A stretch of 64,000 nt of DNA, from NCBI GenBank assembly GCA_002298165.1, contig DBMI01000115.1:7823-71822 (forward strand). Direction: 5' to 3'. The DNA comes from Desulfarculales bacterium UBA702. Its GTDB lineage: Bacteria; Desulfobacterota; Syntrophobacteria; Syntrophobacterales; Syntrophobacteraceae. Positions 33,640 to 41,220 of this stretch are shown here, in pieces. Position 1 is the stretch's first letter; each line of letters starts with the position of its first letter. The translations under genes and the position numbers were made by a program. Under the pieces are notes generated by a model, which did not search any database, was not told where the DNA came from, and saw only the letters and a list, made by a program, of their open reading frames with translations.

Positions 33640-34794
33640 ATGAAACCAGCGGTCCTCACAGGAGAACACTTCATAACGGGCGACGTTGCTTGCGCCGAGG
33701 GAGCGCTTGCCGCCGGCTGCAGTTTTTTTGCCGGATACCCTATCACGCCTGCCACCGAGATTGCCGAACATATTGCCGGTCGCCTTCCGGAGGTTGGCGG
33801 AGTATTCATCCAGATGGAAGACGAGATTGCCGCCATGGCAGCCGTGCTGGGCGCCTCATGTGCCGGAGCCAAAAGCATGACTGCAACATCCGGCCCCGGC
33901 TTCAGCCTTATGATGGAAAATCTCGGGTTAGGCCTTGTAACCCAAACTCCATGCGTTGTCGTTAACGTCCAGAGGGCCGGCCCATCGACAGGTCTTCCAA
34001 CACTCGGGGCACAAAGCGACATGATGCAGGCCAGGTGGGGGTCTCATGGGCATTATGAAATAATTGCCCTCGCCCCATCGTCTCCTCAGGAAATGTTCTT
34101 CCTGACAATAGCCGCATTTAATCTCAGCGAAACCTATCGCCTCCCGGTCCTCATAATGGCCGACGAGGTGACGGGGCACTTGAGTGAACGAGTGGTGATC
34201 CCCGATGCATCAAAGATAAAGCTGCAATCACGCCCCAGGCCAAAAGGGCGAAAAGACCGCTTCAAGCCTTTCCAGCCGGGCATGAACGGCGTTGCCCCAA
34301 TGGCACATGCCGGAGACGGCTACAGGGTCCATGTTACCGGACTGACTCATGATGAAAGGGGCTATCCGTCGATGACCGCCGAGGCCCACGTCGAAATGAT
34401 TTCGCGAATAACCGACAAAATCCGACGCAATCTAGACCGGATCATAATGCTCGAAGAATACAGGCTTGATGATGCCGATGTTGCTCTTATTTCGTATGGC
34501 ATTTCCGCCAGGAGCAGCCTGGCCGCTGTTGACGAGGCCCGCTGCAAGGGCATCAAGGCTGGCCTGCTGCGGCTCGTAACGGTTTGGCCTTTTCCAGAGG
34601 AACAGATTCGCCGCTTGGCATCCAGACTCAAAGGCCTGATTACGGTTGAACTGAACCTGGGGCAAATTCATCTCGAAGTAGAGAGATGCTCCGCAGGGAC
34701 CGCACCGGCTTATCTGGTAGGGCATCCAGGAGGCACCGTGATAACGCCCGGAGATATATTGCGCAAAATCGAAGAGGCTGCCGGTGTTAAATGA
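33640..34794 (+). CDS. korA: 2-Oxoacid:ferredoxin oxidoreductase alpha subunit
   Basis: A 384-residue subunit with the pyrimidine-binding domain of pyruvate-ferredoxin-oxidoreductase family enzymes. It shows GDVACAEGALAAGCSFFAGYPITPATEI, the QMEDEIAAMAAVLGAS catalytic-Glu region and TSGPGFSLMMENLG. It resembles KorA (2-oxoglutarate) more than the single-chain pyruvate enzyme, but branched-chain or aryl 2-oxoacids are possible. It works with the beta subunit at 34845-35684 to decarboxylate a 2-oxoacid to acyl-CoA. Confidence 0.9.
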   Translation: MKPAVLTGEHFITGDVACAEGALAAGCSFFAGYPITPATEIAEHIAGRLPEVGGVFIQMEDEIAAMAAVLGASCAGAKSMTATSGPGFSLMMENLGLGLVTQTPCVVVNVQRAGPSTGLPTLGAQSDMMQARWGSHGHYEIIALAPSSPQEMFFLTIAAFNLSETYRLPVLIMADEVTGHLSERVVIPDASKIKLQSRPRPKGRKDRFKPFQPGMNGVAPMAHAGDGYRVHVTGLTHDERGYPSMTAEAHVEMISRITDKIRRNLDRIIMLEEYRLDDADVALISYGISARSSLAAVDEARCKGIKAGLLRLVTVWPFPEEQIRRLASRLKGLITVELNLGQIHLEVERCSAGTAPAYLVGHPGGTVITPGDILRKIEEAAGVK

Positions 34795-34844
34795 CGCTAC
34801 GGGCACATGGTGCCACTTCCTAACACCGGTCAAGAAGGAAATTT

Positions 34845-35684
34845 ATGACCATTTCTCCATCTAAACACCCCCTGGACCCAATCCTTCGAACCGAGCGCAT
34901 CCCGCATATCTGGTGCCCCGGGTGCGGGATCGGCACTGCTTTTTCTTCGTGCCTTATCGCGCTGCAGTCAAGCGGAATCGATTTGGACAAGACAGCGGTG
35001 GTATCCGGAATTGGTTGTTCCGGGCGCGGCGCCGGGTACGTTAAACTCGATTCCTATCACACCACGCATGGGCGGGCGATTCCGTTTGCAACCGGCATGA
35101 AGCTTGCCAACCCCGATTTGAACGTGATCGTCTTCAGCGGCGACGGCGACCTCTTTGCTATAGGGGGCAATCACTTCCTCCATGCGGCCAGGCGCAACAT
35201 GGACCTCACTGTCATTTGCGTGAACAACTTCAATTATGGAATGACCGGAGGCCAGGCAGCGGCAACCACTCCCAATCTTGCAAAAACGACCACCACAACT
35301 CGGGGGAACCCGGAATCTCCGTTTAATCTACCCCTGCTCGCATACGCATCAGGGGCCACCTACATCGCCCGCTGGACGATGCTCCATACGCGAGACCTGA
35401 CTCAGTCAATATCAGAAGCCATCCAGAGGCGGGGTTTTTCCTTTATCGAGGTGCTCGCCCCCTGCCCCACCGGCTACGGGCGCAGAAACAAGCAAAAACC
35501 CATTGAGGCCCTCAAGATTTTCCAAGAGCGATCGGTGGTTAAGAACGGCGCCAATCCAGGGGAAGTGCTCCTGGATTTCAAGCTGGGTATAACGCTCGGG
35601 AAATTCATAGACTCCGAACGGCCCACGTTTACTGAATCCTACGACAAGATCTGCCGTCCGCAAACGGCCGCCGATTCGGCATAG
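34845..35684 (+). CDS. korB: 2-Oxoacid:ferredoxin oxidoreductase beta subunit
   Basis: A 279-residue thiamine-diphosphate-binding subunit. The cofactor motif is visible as GDGDLFAIGG followed by NNFNYGMTGGQ. The iron-sulfur-type cysteines are in WCPGCGIGTAF and GIGCSGRGAGY, with a later CPTGYGRRN. It follows korA within 50 bp. Substrate is unassigned, since the KorB family covers 2-oxoglutarate and 2-oxoisovalerate. Confidence 0.92.
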   Translation: MTISPSKHPLDPILRTERIPHIWCPGCGIGTAFSSCLIALQSSGIDLDKTAVVSGIGCSGRGAGYVKLDSYHTTHGRAIPFATGMKLANPDLNVIVFSGDGDLFAIGGNHFLHAARRNMDLTVICVNNFNYGMTGGQAAATTPNLAKTTTTTRGNPESPFNLPLLAYASGATYIARWTMLHTRDLTQSISEAIQRRGFSFIEVLAPCPTGYGRRNKQKPIEALKIFQERSVVKNGANPGEVLLDFKLGITLGKFIDSERPTFTESYDKICRPQTAADSA

Positions 35685-35698
35685 CGATTGGAACCAGA

Positions 35699-36301
35699 AT
35701 GGATCGGAACTCAAGCGCAAAATCCAAATTAGAAATCCTTATTACCGGCTTTGGCGGCCAGGGGATCGTGCTTGCCGGGCAGGTACTTGGAATGGCGGCA
35801 AGCCTCATTGACCACAAGGAAAGCACTCTTACCCAATCCTATGGTCCCGAGGCCAGGGGCGGCGCGTGCAGCGCACAGGTGATAATTGCCGATTCCACCA
35901 TACATTTTCCGTACGTGCGAAACCCGGACATCCTGGTCTGCATGTCACAGGCAGGGTACGACAAGTACGCACGGCAGCTCAACCAGGACAGCATCGTGCT
36001 CTACGATCAGGACATGGTGCGCACACCTGATATATCGGCCGACTGCTTTCCTATACCAGCCACCCGAATCGCCGAGGAACTGGGAAGAAAGATGATGGCG
36101 AATATAGTTATTCTCGGTTTCGTGACTGCGGTGACCGGGGCTGCATCAGTTGAGGCGATGATAAAATCGGTTTGCGATTCAGTCCCGAGCGGGACCGAGG
36201 ATGCGAATACCGCCGCATTCAACAAGGGCTATGAGTTCGGGATGGCCGTGCTCAAAGCCAGGCGCAAAAAAGCGGCGGCGGCAAAAGGGGGTGAATCGTG
36301 A
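35699..36301 (+). CDS. korC: 2-Oxoacid:ferredoxin oxidoreductase gamma subunit
   Basis: A 200-residue gamma subunit that supports CoA binding and complex assembly. It has ITGFGGQGIVLAGQVLG, the TLTQSYGPEARGGACSAQVI block and a C-terminal basic tail. Its stop overlaps the start of the next gene by four bases, so the following flavoprotein is translationally coupled to this oxidoreductase. Confidence 0.9.
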   Translation: MDRNSSAKSKLEILITGFGGQGIVLAGQVLGMAASLIDHKESTLTQSYGPEARGGACSAQVIIADSTIHFPYVRNPDILVCMSQAGYDKYARQLNQDSIVLYDQDMVRTPDISADCFPIPATRIAEELGRKMMANIVILGFVTAVTGAASVEAMIKSVCDSVPSGTEDANTAAFNKGYEFGMAVLKARRKKAAAAKGGES

Positions 36302-39300
36302 AAAACCCCAAGGAACGATTGCAAAAAGTTTGCATTATTGGGGCAACTCCAGCAGGTATTGCCGCCACGAACAAGCTCGGCGAGATGGGCATACCGGTAA
36401 CGCTAATCGATACCGATCCTGACCTCAATGAAAAACTGTCGGCAGAAAACTGGCGCATGCCCTCGGGTGTATCCCTTAATTATGCGAATCGGCCCGGACT
36501 TTTGCGAATTCTGAGAAATCCTAGAATCCGATGTATTTTGCCGGCATCCGTTACTTCGATCAAACACACTCCCCAGGGTTTTTCCATACGCTACACCAAA
36601 CCGGCCTCCTATGTTGATGCCGAACGGTGCACACTTTGCGGTAAGTGTGATTCAGTGTGTCCCGCCCTGGGACCGGATGGCAAAAAAGCGGTTCATTACG
36701 GCGGGAGGCAGGCACTGCCCGGCCGAGCAGTTATCGACAAGCGCAGGACCCCGCTTTGCCAGGAAAAGTGCCCTCTCGGAGTAAACGTTCAAGGTTACAT
36801 GGCTCTCGCTCGGGCCGGCAAATACTCCGAAGCGCTGGAGCTTATTCGAAAAGATAATATTCTTCCCGGAATTTGCGGAAGGATCTGCACGCATCCATGC
36901 GAAGCCGCATGCCGCCGAAGTGAATTCGACCAACCCGTGGCGATCAGGGACATCAAGCGGTTTCTTGCCGATTCCGCAGCACCCGCCAAAGAAAGTCTCC
37001 AGGTAAAAAGGAATCGTGAGAAGGTCGCGGTGGTAGGGTCGGGACCTGCCGGGCTCGCGGCTGCAGCCGATCTTGCAAGACTTGGATATAAAGTCACAGT
37101 TTTTGAAAAGGAAAAAATGCCAGGTGGGCTTTTGCAATACGGCATAGGCCCCTACCGGCTCCCCCGCGAAATTCTCGACCGGGAAATCGGATACCTGAAT
37201 GAAATGGGCGTGAAGTTCTGCCTCGGGACAAAATTCGAGACGCAGGCAGCTGATTTTTCTGCTGTTGTGTTTGCAACCGGCCTGTGGTCCGACCGCAAAC
37301 TTGGCGCAGCCGGGGAAGAATTGAAAGGGGTAAAGGGCTGCATCGATTTTCTTTCAAGCGTATATCGGGGCGAAATAAGCACAGCTTCCGGCAAAGTGGC
37401 GGTTATAGGAGACGGAAACTCAGCCTTTGAAGCAGCCAGGACCCTCGTCAGGCTCGGAGCTGAGGCAACCCTTATCTCCTGGTTTCCCGAAGAACTCATT
37501 CCGGCTGACGATTCCGAAGTGGAAGAAGCCCGCCGGGAGGGAGTCGTCATTAAAACCGGTCTCAAGGTCAGCGAGTTTATAGGATCAAAGGGCAAACTCG
37601 AAACTATCCGCTTTGTCCACACAAGACCTGGTCCGCCTGATGCTAATGGAATCCCGTGGCCCGTGCCAATTGAGGGTTCGAAACACACTGAATTCAAGTT
37701 CGACAGCGTAATCATTGCGATCGGACAAACCGGAAAAAGGATAGATAGCGCCGGCAGTATTTTTGCCGCCGGGGACGCCGCGGAAGGACCCTCGACTGTT
37801 GTGGCTGCCATGGCTTCGGGCCGGAAAGCCGCTTTTTCCGTTCACCGCTATCTTTCCGGCGAATCTACGGCAACACCTTTTAAGACCCGCCGCCCAGCCG
37901 ATTCCGAGTTGCGGCCCATTCCCGGGGATATCCCGGTTGTGCCGCGTGCCAGAATGCCCGAGCGTCGGCAGGAATCGCGCCGGGAGCTTTCGGTAGAGGT
38001 CGCCCTTGGGCTCACCGAGGCCCAGGTCCAGGCTGAAACATCCAGGTGTCTCCAGTGTGGAGTATGTTCCGAGTGCCTCCAGTGCTCCGAAGTATGCGCC
38101 AATGCCATATCACACACCGAGGAAGGCTCCGAGCAGGTCGAACACGCAGGGATCGTCATTATTGCCGATCCAGCCGCCGCGCCGGGGATAAAGGGAGAGG
38201 ACGTCCTTCGCGCGTACAGCTCCAAGGCGATCCGACCAGATGTTTTTACGATGACAATGCGCGGGTTTGCTTCCGCTGCGGAAGCAATACTGCTCCTTAA
38301 GGAAAGCGCCCCCCGGATGAAGGGACATGGAATGTCCTTCATTCCTCCCGGACCGCAGCTTTCGCCCGAGTTGAGGATCGGCGTCTTTGTCTGCCGCTGC
38401 AACAACTCGCTCGGCTGGCTTCCCGAGATGGATGAATTCGTCTACGGCCTGCCCGGTAACCACTACGTCGAGCACTCGGAAATCATTGAATCCGCGTGCA
38501 CGCCCGAGGGTTGCGCATCGATCCTTCGAACCATTCGCGAAAAAGGCCTGACCAGAGTTGTTCTGGCCTCATGCGTTTGCTGTCCGTTGAACCTCATTTG
38601 CAGCGCATGCACCGACCAGAGGGCAAGACTCAAGGACAATCTATTTCACGGCACGGGAATCAATCGCGCTATGGCCGAGACCTGCAACCTCAGGGGCGAA
38701 GTATTGGCTCTGCTTGAGCGAGACCCGCAACTTGCAGTCCAGCGCTTCGGTGGTCTTCTCAAGCGCTCGATTCGTCGTGCCACCCTGCTTAAGACATTTC
38801 CTGTTCCGGCACGTCAATATAATTTTACCACGGCAGTAATCGGTCAATCCGAAGCTGCGCTCAGGACTGCCGAGGTCATTGGCGGAATGGGAATGGAGGT
38901 TTTCCTGTTCGGCAGCCCCGGCGCCCCGCTTTCGGATATTCCTCAATACCCCAACGTGCATGCGTTCATTGGATCAAGTGCAAATTCGCTAAAAGGAACC
39001 GTCGGTGATTTCAGCATAGTCGTTTCCATGGATGACGGCTCCCGCCAGGTTTTTCATGCAGGAGCCGTAATCCTTGGCGAGCAGGCCCGCAAAACCATCG
39101 CATACATGCCCCACCCTGACCTGCCGCCCCATGAATTCGTACACACGATGCAGACTCAAGGCCTGAGGGGAGTGCCATTCCTGGCACCGGGATCGACGTC
39201 TATTCCCGGGCTTTTACTCGCAAGTCCTCAGGGGGTCAACTTATCGGAGCGCATCAAGGGCACCTCAACAGGTATCCTGGCAGCTTCGGTTATGCCGCGC

Positions 39301-39558
39301 GGCCCCAGGCAAAATAAAGGCTACACCGTTTCAATAGACAAGACCCTTTGCCGCGGATGCGGCCGATGCATAAGCGTTTGCCCATACCGGGCAGTAAGCT
39401 TTCATTCAAATTCACTGGGCACCAGCTACTCCGTGGTTGATGAAGCCCTGTGCAAAGGCTGCGGCAACTGCATCTCGGTTTGTCCGTCGAATGCCGCCGA
39501 CAGCCCGTACCGGGACAGGCTCTTCCTTGAGCAGCTTATCCAGGAAGTTTTGGCGTAA
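36298..39558 (+). CDS. Large HdrA/GltD-like iron-sulfur flavoprotein fusion
   Basis: A 1086-residue multi-domain flavoprotein. A degenerate nucleotide-binding segment opens it (CIIGATPAGIAATNK, about 12-27), followed by a [4Fe-4S] motif at Cys111-121 (CTLCGKCDSVCP). A GltD/NfnB-like module (about 145-565) has the cysteine-rich CQEKCPLGVNVQGY and CGRICTHPCEAACRR, an FAD loop GSGPAGLAAAADL and a pyridine-nucleotide loop IGDGNSAFEAA. A cysteine cluster near 580-600 precedes an HdrA-related region with GVFVCRCNNSLGW (about 700) and two C-terminal [4Fe-4S] motifs (CRGCGRCISVCP, CKGCGNCISVCP). The GltD module points to NAD(P)H; the HdrA part points to heterodisulfide-reductase partners. It probably bridges the oxidoreductase upstream and the Hdr genes downstream. 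Confidence 0.85.
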   Translation: MKNPKERLQKVCIIGATPAGIAATNKLGEMGIPVTLIDTDPDLNEKLSAENWRMPSGVSLNYANRPGLLRILRNPRIRCILPASVTSIKHTPQGFSIRYTKPASYVDAERCTLCGKCDSVCPALGPDGKKAVHYGGRQALPGRAVIDKRRTPLCQEKCPLGVNVQGYMALARAGKYSEALELIRKDNILPGICGRICTHPCEAACRRSEFDQPVAIRDIKRFLADSAAPAKESLQVKRNREKVAVVGSGPAGLAAAADLARLGYKVTVFEKEKMPGGLLQYGIGPYRLPREILDREIGYLNEMGVKFCLGTKFETQAADFSAVVFATGLWSDRKLGAAGEELKGVKGCIDFLSSVYRGEISTASGKVAVIGDGNSAFEAARTLVRLGAEATLISWFPEELIPADDSEVEEARREGVVIKTGLKVSEFIGSKGKLETIRFVHTRPGPPDANGIPWPVPIEGSKHTEFKFDSVIIAIGQTGKRIDSAGSIFAAGDAAEGPSTVVAAMASGRKAAFSVHRYLSGESTATPFKTRRPADSELRPIPGDIPVVPRARMPERRQESRRELSVEVALGLTEAQVQAETSRCLQCGVCSECLQCSEVCANAISHTEEGSEQVEHAGIVIIADPAAAPGIKGEDVLRAYSSKAIRPDVFTMTMRGFASAAEAILLLKESAPRMKGHGMSFIPPGPQLSPELRIGVFVCRCNNSLGWLPEMDEFVYGLPGNHYVEHSEIIESACTPEGCASILRTIREKGLTRVVLASCVCCPLNLICSACTDQRARLKDNLFHGTGINRAMAETCNLRGEVLALLERDPQLAVQRFGGLLKRSIRRATLLKTFPVPARQYNFTTAVIGQSEAALRTAEVIGGMGMEVFLFGSPGAPLSDIPQYPNVHAFIGSSANSLKGTVGDFSIVVSMDDGSRQVFHAGAVILGEQARKTIAYMPHPDLPPHEFVHTMQTQGLRGVPFLAPGSTSIPGLLLASPQGVNLSERIKGTSTGILAASVMPRGPRQNKGYTVSIDKTLCRGCGRCISVCPYRAVSFHSNSLGTSYSVVDEALCKGCGNCISVCPSNAADSPYRDRLFLEQLIQEVLA

Positions 39559-39599
39559 ATTATTCCATATGCTTTTTCGACACCCCAAATGGAACAACT

Positions 39600-41195
39600 T
39601 TGAAAAAAATGGAAAACGACCTCAAAATAATTCTCTTTCTTTGTAACTGGAGCCCTCACGCGGCTTTTCAGAGCCTGCAGGATACACTCGCAGCGCTGCC
39701 GCGCGAGATCAGGATGGTCAGGATTCCGTGCAGCGGGCGAATAACGAAGTCGCTCCTGTTCAAGGCCTTCGAAACCGGAGCAGACGGAGTTGCGCTCGTT
39801 GGCTGCGAGCCGGGAACCTGTCGCTACGGCATAGGGACCTCGGTTGCTGAAAGAAATGTAGAGGATACGCAGGGCATCCTGGAGCTTCTCGGAGTGGGTC
39901 AGGAGCGGCTTGGGTTTGCCGCATTCTATCCCGATCAGCCTGCCGAGCTTCTCGATTTCCTCATAAGTTTTCGAAACCGGGTCGCGGAACTTGGTAAAAC
40001 ACCTGTCGTTTCGACCTCCATCGAGGAACAGGATGGCGTGTCAGCGGGAAGCTCCGCATCGATTATGGCGGCCCACAACATTTTTACATGCCAGGACTGC
40101 GGAAAATGTTCCTCGGCATGTCCAGTCGCACTTTCCGGGAAGCCCTTTTCGCCCAGGGCAATCGCAAACGCCGTTGCCTCCGGCGAACTATCATCGCCTG
40201 CTGTTACTGAAGACATCTGGTCTTGCCTCACCTGCGGCCTGTGCTACGACCGCTGTCCCTCGGCGGTAAGTTTTCCCGAATTCGTGAGGGATATGCGAAA
40301 TGCCGGTAAGAAATCCACCAACGGCCGCTTCGAGGCACATGAAGGCTTTTTCCAATCGCTCATGCGCACCATGACATCCCCCGGTCTACCGGTTAGGCAT
40401 TGGGATTGGCTCCCCGAAGATGCTCAGACTGATGCCGGCAGCAAAATCCTCTTTTTCGGGGGCTGCTCACCCTATTTCGACACATTTTTTCGCAATCACC
40501 TTGGCGTCCGGACAACAGAAATACTTGCCGATTCAATAAGGCTTTTAAATTTCTTCGATATAAATCCGGCAATAATGCCAAACGAGAGGTGCTGCGGACA
40601 CGACCTCCTCTGGTCGGGCGACCGTGACAACTTCCTGAAACTTGCCCGCCTAAACGTGGAATTCATTTCGGATATGGGAATAGAAGAGGTTGTCACCGCC
40701 TGCCCCGAGTGTTACAGGGCCTTCTCCCGCGACTATCCCGAGCACGGCATCGAAACCGGCTTCAAGGTTACTCACATCTTCGAGCTTGCCGAAAGGGAGA
40801 TCTCAAAGGGAGCGGTAGGATTCAAGAAATCCGCCCGCAAAATCACCTTCCAGGACCCATGCCGCCTTAGCCGAACCACTGAAGGCTGTGAGCTGCCGAG
40901 AAATCTTTTAAATCGGCTGAACGTCCGTGCCTTTACTGAGATGCAGGATCGGGGGCTTTCTTCACAATGCTGCGGAAACTGCGCATGGACCGGCTGCGAC
41001 AGCTTCTCCAAGGCCATGCAGGTCAAGCGGCTGCGCCAGGCAAAGGAGACAGGAAGCGATCTTCTTGTTACCGCCTGTCCGAAGTGCCAGATTCACCTGA
41101 AATGCGCCATGGAGGACCCGCTTTTGGGTGATGAAATCCGGATGGAGATAATGGACCTCACTTCGATGGTAGCTAAGAATATTCAGTGGGAATAA
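39600..41195 (+). CDS. MvhD-HdrC-HdrB fusion protein
   Basis: A 531-residue fusion. An MvhD-type [2Fe-2S] domain occupies about 1-135 (cysteines in LCNWSP, PCSGR and GCEPGTCRYG). An HdrC-like ferredoxin follows, with CQDCGKCSSACP and CLTCGLCYDRCP. The C-terminal half is HdrB-like with two CCG domains: CCGHDLLWSG with CPECYRAF, and CCGNCAWTGC with CPKCQIHL. In methanogens these three are separate proteins; HdrB carries the disulfide-reducing site. The usual terminal acceptor is CoM-S-S-CoB, which bacteria lack, so the substrate here is unknown. A TTG at 39600 and an ATG at 39609 are both possible starts. Confidence 0.87.
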   Translation: MKKMENDLKIILFLCNWSPHAAFQSLQDTLAALPREIRMVRIPCSGRITKSLLFKAFETGADGVALVGCEPGTCRYGIGTSVAERNVEDTQGILELLGVGQERLGFAAFYPDQPAELLDFLISFRNRVAELGKTPVVSTSIEEQDGVSAGSSASIMAAHNIFTCQDCGKCSSACPVALSGKPFSPRAIANAVASGELSSPAVTEDIWSCLTCGLCYDRCPSAVSFPEFVRDMRNAGKKSTNGRFEAHEGFFQSLMRTMTSPGLPVRHWDWLPEDAQTDAGSKILFFGGCSPYFDTFFRNHLGVRTTEILADSIRLLNFFDINPAIMPNERCCGHDLLWSGDRDNFLKLARLNVEFISDMGIEEVVTACPECYRAFSRDYPEHGIETGFKVTHIFELAEREISKGAVGFKKSARKITFQDPCRLSRTTEGCELPRNLLNRLNVRAFTEMQDRGLSSQCCGNCAWTGCDSFSKAMQVKRLRQAKETGSDLLVTACPKCQIHLKCAMEDPLLGDEIRMEIMDLTSMVAKNIQWE

Positions 41196-41220
41196 CCGTT
41201 TTACCGGCCAGGAAATCATA

